Source of the DNA: JAUUZQ01 sp964538375
Lineage (GTDB): Bacteria > Bacteroidota > Bacteroidia > Bacteroidales > GCA-2748055
DNA length: 64,000 bases
Reading direction: 5' to 3'
Assembly (NCBI GenBank): GCA_964538375.1
Contig: CAZIFQ010000001.1
Location: forward strand, 255,968 to 319,967
This document shows positions 35,676 to 44,919 of the stretch, piece after piece. A model generated the notes under the pieces. The model was not told the DNA's origin and ran no database searches. It saw only the letters and a list, made by a program, of their open reading frames with translations. The position numbers and the translations under genes are program-made. Numbering within the stretch: position 1 is the stretch's first letter; each line of letters opens with the position of its first letter.

Positions 35676-37550
35676 TTATCTACCCATATAAATTAATAAA
35701 ACACTAACATCACTTGGTGAAACGCCTGAAATCCTTGATGCCTGTCCGATAGTTTCCGGCCTGGTCTTTACCAATTTTTGTCTTGCTTCAGTAGATATGC
35801 TTTTTAGTTTTTCATAGTCAAGCTTTGGATCAAGCTTAATCTTCTCCAGGCGTAATATTTTCTCAGCCATCAATTTCTCCCTCGAGATATATCCTTCATA
35901 TTTAATCCTTACTTCTACAGATTCAATAATCTCCGCAACAACCCCCTTTGACAAATTTTCTGGTTCAAACTTTATTTCCATTGCGTTTAATAGACTTATA
36001 ATATCTATTTGCGGCCTCTTAGCAATGCTGATACATTTTGTTTTCTCCTTTATTCCAGATGTGCCCTGGCTCTTTAAAAAGTCATTAATCTGATCTGGCT
36101 TAACACTTGTTTTGCTAAGTAAATCTGTAAGCTCCCTCTCCCCCGTTCTTTTCCGTTCGAGTAAATCCATCCTTTCTTTACCGGCCAAACCAATATCATA
36201 ACTTAATGGAGTAAGTCGCTCGTCGGCATTATCCTGCCGCAACAATATTCTGTATTCTGCTCTCGAGGTAAACATGCGATAAGGTTCATCCACACCTTTT
36301 GTGATCAGGTCGTCAATCAAAACCCCTATATACGCCTGGTCTCTGCCCAGCACAAATTCTTTTTCACCGTTAATTTTTAAATGCGCATTAATCCCAGCCA
36401 TCATACCTTGTGCGGCGGCCTCTTCATAGCCAGTTGTTCCATTTATTTGTCCTGCAAAAAACAAGTTGTTCAGCTTTCTTGTTTCAAGCGTGTGCTTCAA
36501 TTGGGTTGGAGGATAATAATCGTATTCGATTGCATATCCCGGCCTGAAGACTTTAACATTCTCCAGACCCTCTATTTCTTTAAGCGCTTTATATTGAACC
36601 TCCCAAGGCAATGAAGATGCGAATCCATTGATATAATATTCTATGGTAGACAAACCTTCGGGCTCAAGGAATAGCTGGTGTTTATCCTTCTCTGAAAAAG
36701 TAACTATTTTATCTTCGATGCTTGGGCAGTATCTCGGACCGATTCCATCAATGGAACCATTAAATAGGGGGCTTTCCTCAAATCCTTTTTCAAGCTCGCC
36801 GTGAACCGACAAATTTGTGTAAGCAATGAAGCAGCTTTTATGATTCTCATATTCCAGTTCATAATCAAGGAAACTAAATTTTCGTCCCTCCTTGTCTCCC
36901 TCCTGTTCTGTAAGCTTTTCGAAATCGACACTTCTGCCATCTATCCTGGCTGGTGTTCCGGTTTTCATTCTACCCACTTCAAATTCATGTTCTGCCAGCT
37001 GCTCACTAATGCCAGATGAAGGTGGTTCACCAATTCTGCCCCCTTCCATCTGAACTTTACCAACGTGAATCAATCCGTTAATGAATGTCCCCGCAGTAAG
37101 AATAACCGTTTTAGAATGGAATTTTATACCCATAGTGGTATTCACTCCGCAAACAGCGCCTTCTTCGATAAGCAAGTTGCTTACTTTATCCTGCCAGAAA
37201 TCAAGGTTTTCAATACCCTCCAACTCCTTTCTCCACTCTAAAGTAAAGATAGATCTATCGCATTGAGCTCTTGGACTCCACATAGCTGGTCCCTTAGAAC
37301 GATTCAACAATCTAAATTGGATCATTGAGCGGTCCGATACAATTCCGGAATAGCCCCCCAGAGCGTCTATCTCCCTAACTATCTGACCTTTAGCTATGCC
37401 CCCCATGGCTGGATTACATGACATTTGCGCAAATTTTGTCATGTCCATGGTAATTAGAAGTGTTTTACTTCCCAGGTTGGCGGCAGCAGCAGCGGCCTCA
37501 CAGCCGGCGTGACCTGCACCAACAACAATTACATCGTAAATATTCTCCAT
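35676..37550 (-). CDS. mnmG: tRNA uridine-5-carboxymethylaminomethyl modification enzyme, FAD subunit
   Basis: MnmG (GidA) works with MnmE to modify wobble U34 of tRNAs. The 624 residues have the FAD-binding VVGAGHAGCEAAAAAANLG at the N-terminus, SCNPAMGGIAKGQIVREIDALGG, RSKGPAMWSPRAQCDR, and the C-terminal MnmE-binding helices. Its ATG overlaps the ybeY stop by one base. Downstream lie two parS sites. The gidA region is often close to the origin of replication. Confidence 0.96.
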   Translation of the reverse strand: MENIYDVIVVGAGHAGCEAAAAAANLGSKTLLITMDMTKFAQMSCNPAMGGIAKGQIVREIDALGGYSGIVSDRSMIQFRLLNRSKGPAMWSPRAQCDRSIFTLEWRKELEGIENLDFWQDKVSNLLIEEGAVCGVNTTMGIKFHSKTVILTAGTFINGLIHVGKVQMEGGRIGEPPSSGISEQLAEHEFEVGRMKTGTPARIDGRSVDFEKLTEQEGDKEGRKFSFLDYELEYENHKSCFIAYTNLSVHGELEKGFEESPLFNGSIDGIGPRYCPSIEDKIVTFSEKDKHQLFLEPEGLSTIEYYINGFASSLPWEVQYKALKEIEGLENVKVFRPGYAIEYDYYPPTQLKHTLETRKLNNLFFAGQINGTTGYEEAAAQGMMAGINAHLKINGEKEFVLGRDQAYIGVLIDDLITKGVDEPYRMFTSRAEYRILLRQDNADERLTPLSYDIGLAGKERMDLLERKRTGERELTDLLSKTSVKPDQINDFLKSQGTSGIKEKTKCISIAKRPQIDIISLLNAMEIKFEPENLSKGVVAEIIESVEVRIKYEGYISREKLMAEKILRLEKIKLDPKLDYEKLKSISTEARQKLVKTRPETIGQASRISGVSPSDVSVLLIYMGR

Positions 37551-37975
37551 TACTCCACCAATTTTAAAAGCTTCAAAGCTTTATCTTCCTCTTCCCTCAT
37601 CTCTTTAATTTCTTCAGCAGAAGAGTCTTTAAATCCTAACAGATGTAAAACACCATGAATAACAACTCTGTTCAATTCCTGTTCAAAAGAATTTTCATAG
37701 TTCTCGGCGTTCATACTTACCTGTTCTACGCTTACAAAGATATCACCAGAAATGAGTATATCCTCATTGTATTCAAAAGTAATAACATCCGTATTGTAAT
37801 GATGGTTTAAATATTGCTTATTAATGGAAAGTAAATAATTGTTAGAAGTGAAAATGATATTGATTGTTCCCATGGATTTACCATGCGATTCTACAACACT
37901 ATTAATCCATTTCTTGAAGAGCCGGCGCCTGTTAAAAGAAAAGCGAATGCTTTCTGTATGAAAGAATGTGGGCAC
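37550..37975 (-). CDS. ybeY: rRNA maturation endoribonuclease YbeY
   Basis: A 141-residue zinc-dependent RNase acting in 16S rRNA 3' maturation and ribosome quality control. The metal motif reads HGVLHLLGFKD. His107 and His111 are kept, but the third position (117), usually His in HGxLHLxGxxH, is Asp. This occurs, as I recall, in other Bacteroidota YbeY proteins, so activity is likely. It overlaps mnmG by one base and follows the RsbW-like gene by 3 bp. Confidence 0.93.
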   Translation of the reverse strand: MPTFFHTESIRFSFNRRRLFKKWINSVVESHGKSMGTINIIFTSNNYLLSINKQYLNHHYNTDVITFEYNEDILISGDIFVSVEQVSMNAENYENSFEQELNRVVIHGVLHLLGFKDSSAEEIKEMREEEDKALKLLKLVE

Positions 37976-37978
37976 CTT

Positions 37979-38374
37979 TTACACTTTGAACTTGAGTTCA
38001 ACAATCCTACCATGATCGGAAAAATTGATCTCATCGGAAAGTCTTTCCATGAGGAAGATTCCTCTTCCATTGATCTTTTCCACGTTCTCCGGTGCTGTTG
38101 GGTCCGGAACAGATTTATAGTCAAATCCAAGACCCTGGTCAGTGATGTTTACAAGCAATTCATTCTCCTCTTTTTCGAACCTAACTATCACTGTTTTATT
38201 CGGATCTGATTTATTACCGTGAACAATTGCATTGTTTGTGGCTTCCATGGTCGCTACTAAAACATTACCATAGGATTCATCACTTAAGTCCAGTTCAAAT
38301 TGAAGCTCATCTATAAGCTTCTCAACTAATCTCAAGTTCTGAACATTCGACGAAATATGTAAATCCTTTCTCAT
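37979..38374 (-). CDS. RsbW-like anti-sigma/serine kinase (HATPase_c) protein
   Basis: A 131-residue GHKL ATPase domain alone. It has the N box EATNNAIVHGN, the G1 box DQGLGFD and the G2 box GRGIFLM, in the order seen in RsbW/SpoIIAB-type anti-sigma kinases. In Bacteroidota such proteins are found without an obvious partner sigma factor, and none is visible in this window. Its position upstream of ybeY-mnmG suggests co-expression. The target is unknown. Confidence 0.88.
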   Translation of the reverse strand: MRKDLHISSNVQNLRLVEKLIDELQFELDLSDESYGNVLVATMEATNNAIVHGNKSDPNKTVIVRFEKEENELLVNITDQGLGFDYKSVPDPTAPENVEKINGRGIFLMERLSDEINFSDHGRIVELKFKV

Positions 38375-38426
38375 ATGGCTTTGACTCGCGCTAATTTATA
38401 CGTAAACATATTAAAAAGGTTACGTT

Positions 38427-39611
38427 TTATTTGCTCAACCATAAAGCGGGGTTTAAAATCTCTTTTGATTTCCAAACCTGGAAGTGCAAAACAGCCATGT
38501 TTTCTTCCTGGTTTGTATAAATCGTGCCTATCTCCTGCTTAACACTGATTTTATCCCCTGCCTTGACTTTCAGGTCTACCAGATTCTGATAAACAGTAAG
38601 ATATTCACCGTGCATAAGCAAAACCGTGTAATTAGCTCCCAGTATGGCTACAATCTTTGTGACCTCACCATCAAAAACAGCTCTTGCTTTTGTGTTTGGA
38701 GCGCTGCTGAGGTCAATTCCATTATTCTGAATTTTCACGCCTCTTAAAACCGGGTGATTAATCAATCCAAAATCTGCTGTAATAATTCCCCGGTCTACCG
38801 GCCATGGTAATTTACCTTTGTTCTGTGCAAAATTTCTTCCTGCCAATTTTTGCTCAGGTGTAAGGGTATTAAATAAATTATTGCTGTTTCTCTTTTTTAC
38901 TTCCTCTTCAATGACCTTACGAATTTCATCTTCCAGCTCCTTCCTTATGCGTTCCTTTTCAGCCAGCTTCTGCTTCAACTTCCTTTCATCCTGGGCGAGT
39001 GACCGTATCAGGTTGTTTCTTTGATTCCTTTCCCTGGCCAATGTACGGCTTTCGTTTTCTTTTTGTCCCAACAAAGAAACCTTCACTTCTCTAATTTCTT
39101 CCAGCTCAGCTTTCTTTACCTCGTAATTCCTGATTAATAATTCCAGTTCGTTTATTTTCTTTTCCCTGTAAGCGGTTAAATAACGCATATACTTAACTCT
39201 TTGATAGAATTGATTAATACTCTCACTTGCCAGCAAATACATCAATTTATCATGGTCTGTGTGGCTTTTATAGATACTATATACTATAACAGCATACTCG
39301 TTCTTCCCTTTTTTGATTGAAGACGATATTTTATTAATTTCAATCTCTATATCATCCATTTCATCCTCGATCTGATTAATTTCCGCGCTTATAGTGGTGA
39401 TCAGAGATTCCCTTGATCTTATCCCCCTGTTCAAAATGGAAACCCGGTGAATAGAAGACTGTTTCTTTGCTTTTGTTTGCTCAAGCAGTTCCTTTGAGAG
39501 TTGTATCTCCTTAAGCGTTTCTTCTTTCTCTTTTTCCAACTCCTTTCTTGTCTGCGCCAGCAAGCTTGCGGAAAGAAAAATCAAAAACAATATGGAAAAA
39601 AACTGCTTCAT
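38427..39611 (-). CDS. EnvC-like murein hydrolase activator with coiled coil and M23/LytM domain
   Basis: A 394-residue periplasmic protein with a signal peptide (FFSILFLIFLSASLLAQ), a long coiled coil (residues ~20-255) and a C-terminal LytM domain. The LytM metal ligands look degenerate: the usual HxGxD segment reads NNGIDLS, as in EnvC and NlpD, which activate amidases rather than cut peptidoglycan. The end motif LHFQVWKSKEILNPALWL keeps one His. The likely job is controlling septal amidases in cell separation. It abuts the DUF4292 gene. Confidence 0.9.
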   Translation of the reverse strand: MKQFFSILFLIFLSASLLAQTRKELEKEKEETLKEIQLSKELLEQTKAKKQSSIHRVSILNRGIRSRESLITTISAEINQIEDEMDDIEIEINKISSSIKKGKNEYAVIVYSIYKSHTDHDKLMYLLASESINQFYQRVKYMRYLTAYREKKINELELLIRNYEVKKAELEEIREVKVSLLGQKENESRTLARERNQRNNLIRSLAQDERKLKQKLAEKERIRKELEDEIRKVIEEEVKKRNSNNLFNTLTPEQKLAGRNFAQNKGKLPWPVDRGIITADFGLINHPVLRGVKIQNNGIDLSSAPNTKARAVFDGEVTKIVAILGANYTVLLMHGEYLTVYQNLVDLKVKAGDKISVKQEIGTIYTNQEENMAVLHFQVWKSKEILNPALWLSK

Positions 39612-40330
39612 TAATATTCTAATATCGTGTACTTGTTCTTATTGAAAGATAGATCTACAAAAATTTCCTTATTATAAGTTATTTCACCGCCAGCTGCCAT
39701 AATTTCCACATTTTCAAAGATATAATTAGAGAAAACAGACAGGGAGTCTGAAGACGTAATTTCACCAACAATATATTCATTAGTTTTTGTGTGAAAAAAT
39801 TCGAACTTGTTGATTTTCAAAGTGTTTAGATCATATGTGATTTTCCTGGTAATGTCCTGAACAGAAAAATCTATTATCTCTCTCTGCGCTGTTCCGTTTA
39901 TAGATCTTATTTCCTCGCAAGCCAGTTTCTTGTTCAGCAAATACTCCAGGTTCTCAAACTCCACAGGCGGCCTATATCCCAGCTTGCTTTCCCTGTAAAT
40001 ATAAACCAGCTTATCTATGCGGTTAATAAATACGGTGCTGTCTGCCGTGATGGCAACCCTTACGATTTCAAATCCTGTGTTTGCTGCGCTTATAAAAATT
40101 ACAGAATCAGGAAGATAATAGAGCGAAACTTTTGCATCATAGATTTCTCCATCCATAATAACTCTCGCTTTAATCTTATTCATATAAAGCGACTGGTATG
40201 GTTCCATGTTCAAACACAAGGAATCTACACCGGGTATTTCGGTATCATCCGTGAGTTGGGTAAGCTTCCTTGAAGTGAAACAGCTACTTACAAGCAAGCT
40301 TAATAAGATAATATAGTATTTACTTTTCAT
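39611..40330 (-). CDS. DUF4292 domain-containing lipoprotein
   Basis: About 239 residues with a lipoprotein signal (KYYIILLSLLVSSCFTSRK). I prefer ATG 40330 (MKSKYY), though the frame also opens at 40342. Its start lies inside the 3' end of the TPR gene. The rest is beta-rich with a LolA/LolB-like look (RVIMDGEIYDAKVSLYYLPDSVIFIS, FINRIDKLVYIY). DUF4292 is a Bacteroidota family of unknown function. The fixed neighbourhood with the TPR protein and EnvC-like activator suggests an envelope role. Confidence 0.87.
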   Translation of the reverse strand: MKSKYYIILLSLLVSSCFTSRKLTQLTDDTEIPGVDSLCLNMEPYQSLYMNKIKARVIMDGEIYDAKVSLYYLPDSVIFISAANTGFEIVRVAITADSTVFINRIDKLVYIYRESKLGYRPPVEFENLEYLLNKKLACEEIRSINGTAQREIIDFSVQDITRKITYDLNTLKINKFEFFHTKTNEYIVGEITSSDSLSVFSNYIFENVEIMAAGGEITYNKEIFVDLSFNKNKYTILEY

Positions 40331-42017
40331 TGCCCGGACCAAGTTTTTCCAGCTTTTTTGTTAGTTTTTCTTTATCCCCTCCTAAAATAATCGCTTTCTC
40401 ATAAAATGAGCGTGCAATATGATAGCTTTCAAGTTTCATATGAATCTCTGCTGCATGTTCATTCACATCCGGATCATTTAGTCCGCCTTTTTGCAGTGCC
40501 TTATTTATGTAAAGTTCCGCCTCCTTATACTCTCCCACCTTAAACAACACCCAGGCGTAGGTGTCAAGAAAAGTGCCATTTTCCGGATTCTCTAAAATTG
40601 TTCGGTAACTCATCGCCCTTGCCTCATCTAAAGACTCTCCCCTTGTTGCCAGGTAATAACTAAAATTATTCAACACCAAAGAATTATCCGGCTCTTGCTC
40701 AATAAGAATTCTGAACAACTTGTCTGATTCTTCATACAACTCAAGTTTATGATATACCTCCGCCATAATTTGTTGAGTTTGTAAAACAAGTTCTCTATTA
40801 GAATGTTTTGTAATAACCTCATTACTAAACGTTTCTATCACTTCTTCGAACAGTTTGTTTTCGTATTCTGCAATACCCTTGAAATATACCACTTCCGAGC
40901 TGTCAGGAAAAATTTTATACGCTTCATTCGCCAGGAGCAATAATTCCTCGTTTTCTGAAAGAGCGTTGGCGAGCAGTATACCTTGTCTCCACAATTCATA
41001 GTCTTTTACGTTCATAGTCAGTAAGGGCCTTAATAAAGCAAAAGCATCTGGATATTTCCTTTGTTGAATATAAAAATCTACAGCATATAACTTGACATCC
41101 TTTTCGTCCGGATACTTTTTTATCAAGGTCTGAATCAGCTCATTCAGTTGTATAGAATGATTCCCTAAAAAATACTGATCCGTTAAATAATAACTCAGGA
41201 TCGACATTTTCCTGTCGAATTCAATATAATCACTCTCAAAGGATTTTTTCAGGTAATAAAGACTCTTGTTGTGCTCCTTTTTTACCCTGTAATAATCTGT
41301 AAGGTTAGTTAATGCATAAATATTTGTGCTATCCAATTCCAATACTTTTGTGTAATATTTGCTAGCCAGATCATTTTGCTTGTCTTTTAATGCCAGCTCA
41401 GCGGCCACAACTAAAAACTGTAGTGACTCTGGAAAGAACTCAATCAATTTCTCTATTTCTTTCCTGGCAGCGCTAAATTTCTCCTCTGATTCAAAAATAT
41501 TCGCTTTTAGAAGGACTACTTTATCTGAAACACCGTACTTTTTCTCCAGCCGGTTCAGGCTTCTGATTGCCTTCCTGCTCTTCCCTCCAAGAAAATATAT
41601 GTTTGCCTTTTTAAAACTATATTCTATTTCATTGTCATCTGTAATGATTGTCTTTTCAACTAATTGTTCTGCCTCATTGAATTTCTCCTCCATAAGCAAA
41701 ACATCGATATAGCCATTTACGTACCATTCATTAGAATTGTCAAGTTGATAGGCCCGCCTGAAATTTTTCTCTGCCAGCTGAGGCTGGTTGGCAATCATGT
41801 ACAGGGTGCCCAATTCATAATAAGCAATGGCAACGGAATCTTTTGCTTCAATAACCATTTTATAAAGCTCTATAGCACCCGGAATATTACCAAGATTTTT
41901 TTGCTTTACCGCCTCTATAAGTGCATATTGGTAATCGCTACTTCCCTCCTGCGCCCATCCTTTCCCATGTACGATAAATAGCAGAATAACAGTTATATAT
42001 ATAAAACTCTTTCTCAT
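40320..42017 (-). CDS. Tetratricopeptide-repeat protein, exported
   Basis: A 565-residue protein with a signal peptide (FIYITVILLFIVHGKGWAQ), then TPR units throughout (NIPGAIELYKMVIEAKDSVAIAYYELG, LAEKNFRRAYQLDNSNEWY, ASKYYTKVLELDSTNIYAL, YKEAELYINKALQKGG). It acts as a protein-interaction scaffold, presumably at the outer membrane or in the periplasm. It lies 29 bp downstream of dut and overlaps the DUF4292 gene by 11 bp. Confidence 0.9.
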   Translation of the reverse strand: MRKSFIYITVILLFIVHGKGWAQEGSSDYQYALIEAVKQKNLGNIPGAIELYKMVIEAKDSVAIAYYELGTLYMIANQPQLAEKNFRRAYQLDNSNEWYVNGYIDVLLMEEKFNEAEQLVEKTIITDDNEIEYSFKKANIYFLGGKSRKAIRSLNRLEKKYGVSDKVVLLKANIFESEEKFSAARKEIEKLIEFFPESLQFLVVAAELALKDKQNDLASKYYTKVLELDSTNIYALTNLTDYYRVKKEHNKSLYYLKKSFESDYIEFDRKMSILSYYLTDQYFLGNHSIQLNELIQTLIKKYPDEKDVKLYAVDFYIQQRKYPDAFALLRPLLTMNVKDYELWRQGILLANALSENEELLLLANEAYKIFPDSSEVVYFKGIAEYENKLFEEVIETFSNEVITKHSNRELVLQTQQIMAEVYHKLELYEESDKLFRILIEQEPDNSLVLNNFSYYLATRGESLDEARAMSYRTILENPENGTFLDTYAWVLFKVGEYKEAELYINKALQKGGLNDPDVNEHAAEIHMKLESYHIARSFYEKAIILGGDKEKLTKKLEKLGPGNEK

Positions 42018-42046
42018 CAGTGTTTGTTAGATAATAAAACAATTAC

Positions 42047-42481
42047 TTATTTTTTCCCTGTGTGCCCAAATCCGCCAGCTCCCCGGTCTGTCTCTTCCAA
42101 ACTTTCAACTTGTTGCCATTCAGCTGTTTCGTGCTTGTTTACTACCATTTGACAAATTCTTTCCCCGTGTTCTATTGTTACTTCTTCAGATGAAAGATTT
42201 ACAACAATCACTCCAATTTCTCCACGGTAATCGGCATCGATTGTTCCCGGAGTATTCAATACTGATAAACCCTGTTTTAGGGCCAGTCCGCTCCTGGGTC
42301 TGATTTGAGCTTCATAACCAACTGGTAATTCGATAAATAATCCTGTTGGAACCAGTTTTCTCTCAAGAGGTTTTAATGTTATGCTCTCTTCCAGGTTAGC
42401 TCGTACATCCATTCCGGCAGAATGTGCGGTTGAGTATGATGGAAGAACATTCATGGATTTGTTTACAATCTTTACTTTCAT
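42047..42481 (-). CDS. dut: Deoxyuridine 5'-triphosphate nucleotidohydrolase
   Basis: A 144-residue trimeric dUTPase, which makes dUMP and keeps uracil out of DNA. All five motifs are visible: AGMDVRANL, RPRSGLALKQG, NTPGTIDADYRGEIGV, ERICQMVV and the C-terminal RGAGGFGHTG arm. It follows the flippase gene by 23 bp. Confidence 0.96.
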   Translation of the reverse strand: MKVKIVNKSMNVLPSYSTAHSAGMDVRANLEESITLKPLERKLVPTGLFIELPVGYEAQIRPRSGLALKQGLSVLNTPGTIDADYRGEIGVIVVNLSSEEVTIEHGERICQMVVNKHETAEWQQVESLEETDRGAGGFGHTGKK

Positions 42482-42504
42482 TGCTTAATCTTCTGTTTTT
42501 GATA

Positions 42505-43995
42505 TTACTTATTTGCTTTTACCGGTTTGTATTTCATGAAAGTTCCAATCTCTCCCTTATAGAAAATAAAACAAGCAGCAATGACCATTATAGGTTTAAC
42601 ATAATTTACAAACGATAGTTCTTTCACGCTTAATATGTGATCAATGTAAAAGAAAGCTACAATAATAGCAAAATAGAACAAGATGCGCTTAAAATCATAA
42701 GGTATTCTATAGTGTTTTCTCGACCATAAATATGATAATATTACCATCACTGAATAGCAAATAAGGTGTCCCCAGGCAGAGGCGTAATAGCCAAACCTTG
42801 GCACAAACAATACATTGATAACTATTGTAATCAAGGCGCCAATGATAACCAGTCGGGCACCGATCAATGTTTTATTTGTCAGTTTATACCAGGCCGATAA
42901 ATTAAAAAACGCTCCCATGATAAGTACTGCCATGAGTATCACGGGTACTATCCCGATCCCTTCCCTGAAATCGGGACCTATAAAAAGTTTAAAATAATCG
43001 ATATACAAAGTAACCACCAGGAATATCAGCAATCCCGCAATTAAGAAAAATTTCATCACATCGGCATAGAGTTCCTTTGCGTTTTTCTCATTGGAATTGG
43101 CGAAAAAGAAGGGCTCTGCTGCGTACCTGAACATTTGAACATAGAGAGACATCAATACTGCAATCTTAAAGTTTGCACCGTATATTCCAAGCTGAGCCAT
43201 TGGGTTTTCATTTGGATCAAGCAGGTGTTTCAACAGTACCCTGTCAAGTGCCTCATTTACAGCACCGGCCAGTCCGGCGATTAGCAGTGGATAGGAATAT
43301 TTTAGCACTTTTTTCAGTAACTGCATATCCAATGACCCTTTGAAAACTGCAAAGATTTCACCTGAAAGTAGTAGTAGTTTTACAAATGAAGCAACCAGGT
43401 TTGCCACCAGCACATAGCCCACACCAAGCTGGTCGTTATAGATTTTTGCAATCCACGGAGAATGCTCAACGTGTTTTGGCGCGTAACTAAGAAAAAATAA
43501 TATAAGTCCTACATTTACAACTACTTCTACAATTCTAATAAGAGAATATTTAAGCGGTTTATTATATAGTCGAATGCGGGCAAAAGGAATGGCAGTGAAA
43601 GCATCTAACGCAACAATCATTGCTAGCCAAAGTATATATTTTGGATATTGCTCATAGTCCATGCCAGTGGAGATGGGTTTTAAAAACAATATTACCAGGA
43701 TAGCGAAAATCAACGAGCTTGTGAATACCGAAGTAAGAACGCTGGTATAAACTTTCTCCTTTTCCTTGCTGTTACTGGCAAATCTGAAAAATCCCGTTTC
43801 CATTCCATATGTCAATACAACCAGCAGAAAAACCACATAAGCGTACAACTCTGTTATTACACCATACTCTTCCGGTGGAAGAACACGTGTATAAAATGGA
43901 GTCAGAACTATGAAATTCAGAAATCGGGGAAGAACGACACCCATTCCATATACCGCGGTTTGACCGAATAATTGCTTAATTGGATTCGCTGCCAT
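42505..43995 (-). CDS. Polysaccharide flippase/Wzx-like MATE-superfamily transporter
   Basis: A 496-residue protein with about 14 transmembrane helices (QTAVYGMGVVLPRFLNFIVLTPFYTRVLPPEEYG at the start is typical of polysaccharide biosynthesis flippases, MOP superfamily). It is expected to flip lipid-linked sugars across the inner membrane. No O-antigen or capsule cluster surrounds it, so the substrate is open. It is the first gene of the long leftward block ending at uvrC. Confidence 0.9.
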   Translation of the reverse strand: MAANPIKQLFGQTAVYGMGVVLPRFLNFIVLTPFYTRVLPPEEYGVITELYAYVVFLLVVLTYGMETGFFRFASNSKEKEKVYTSVLTSVFTSSLIFAILVILFLKPISTGMDYEQYPKYILWLAMIVALDAFTAIPFARIRLYNKPLKYSLIRIVEVVVNVGLILFFLSYAPKHVEHSPWIAKIYNDQLGVGYVLVANLVASFVKLLLLSGEIFAVFKGSLDMQLLKKVLKYSYPLLIAGLAGAVNEALDRVLLKHLLDPNENPMAQLGIYGANFKIAVLMSLYVQMFRYAAEPFFFANSNEKNAKELYADVMKFFLIAGLLIFLVVTLYIDYFKLFIGPDFREGIGIVPVILMAVLIMGAFFNLSAWYKLTNKTLIGARLVIIGALITIVINVLFVPRFGYYASAWGHLICYSVMVILSYLWSRKHYRIPYDFKRILFYFAIIVAFFYIDHILSVKELSFVNYVKPIMVIAACFIFYKGEIGTFMKYKPVKANK

Positions 43996-44113
43996 CTATT
44001 GATAATTCATTCTTTGAGACAATCACGTAAAAGTAAGCATAATTCGAGGGAGATAAATGGTGTTTTTTTCACAATTAGAAAGGGGGGTGTTTATAGGGGT
44101 AGAGTGGTTTATT

Positions 44114-44155
44114 GGGGTATGGAAATGGGGAAATGGGGTATGGAAATGGGGAAAT
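44114..44155 (+). repeat. 21-bp perfect tandem duplication upstream of the cyclophilin gene
   Basis: Two exact adjacent copies (44114-44134 and 44135-44155) of a G-rich unit beginning GGGGTATGGAAATGG. It lies in the leader upstream of the chosen start. When translated in the cyclophilin frame it gives VWKWGNG repeats, consistent with non-coding slippage sequence rather than protein. Confidence 0.75.
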
Positions 44156-44197
44156 GGGAAGAATACCGAGATATTTTATAATTTTGAAATATTAAAA

Positions 44198-44875
44198 ATG
44201 AAGCAAATGAAAAAACTTACCCTATTATTTTCACTGTCTCTAATGATCGCACTAACAGCTAATGCGCAGGAAGGTCAAACTCCCCCGGGTAAAACAATAA
44301 CCATAGCAACCACAATGGGAAATATTCGTGTTCTATTGTACGATGAAACCCCGAAGCACCAGGAGAATATGTTAAAACTCATTGATGAAGGATACTACAA
44401 TGGTCAAATGTTTCACAGGGTAATAGAAAATTTTATGATCCAGGGTGGAGATCCCCATAGTGTTAATGCTCAAAGAGGACAACGTTTAGGAACAGGTGGA
44501 CCGGGATATACCATTGAGGCAGAATTTTCACCTACACTTTTTCACAAAAAGGGTGCGTTATCTGCTGCCAGGCAGGGAGATAATGTAAATCCTGAACAAC
44601 GTTCCTCGGGATCGCAATTTTATATTGTTAAAGGACAAGTGTTTACAATTGAACAATTGAACGGTATGGTAAAATCGGGCAGGTGTGCCCCGCTAACTAC
44701 TACTCAAATAAATGCCTATACAACTATTGGTGGAACACCGCACCTTGATGGGGCTTATACTGTATTTGGAGAAGTTATTGAGGGTTTAGAAATTGTAGAT
44801 CAAATTACTTTTGAGCCGACGGATTCTTATGACAGGCCTCTTCAAAACATAACTTATACCATTACAATCGACTAG
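44198..44875 (+). CDS. Periplasmic cyclophilin-type peptidyl-prolyl cis-trans isomerase
   Basis: An exported PPIase that accelerates Xaa-Pro isomerisation. I start at ATG 44198 (MKQMKKLTLLFSLSLMIALTANAQ, a signal peptide), giving 225 residues. The frame opens at 44057, but the extra codons cover a repeat. ATG 44207 is also possible. Cyclophilin motifs are FHRVIENFMIQGGDP, AEFSPTLFHKKGALSAAR and GSQFYIV. There is an insertion (VFTIEQLNGMVKSGRCAPLTTTQ) after the FYI motif, often seen in Bacteroidota homologues. A TAATTTTG -7 box lies at 44179-44186. Confidence 0.92.
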   Translation: MKQMKKLTLLFSLSLMIALTANAQEGQTPPGKTITIATTMGNIRVLLYDETPKHQENMLKLIDEGYYNGQMFHRVIENFMIQGGDPHSVNAQRGQRLGTGGPGYTIEAEFSPTLFHKKGALSAARQGDNVNPEQRSSGSQFYIVKGQVFTIEQLNGMVKSGRCAPLTTTQINAYTTIGGTPHLDGAYTVFGEVIEGLEIVDQITFEPTDSYDRPLQNITYTITID

Positions 44876-44919
44876 TAATCTGCTAATTTTATTAATTTTA
44901 CAGCTTCAAAAATAAAAGT

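Noticed and set aside
38427..39611. Active M23 endopeptidase.
   Set aside because: The HxGxD metal segment reads NNGID, so an activator role is more likely than hydrolysis.
44057..44197. Longer cyclophilin with a GVWKWGNG repeat N-terminus.
   Set aside because: The residues are translated from a 21-bp DNA duplication and precede a normal signal peptide.
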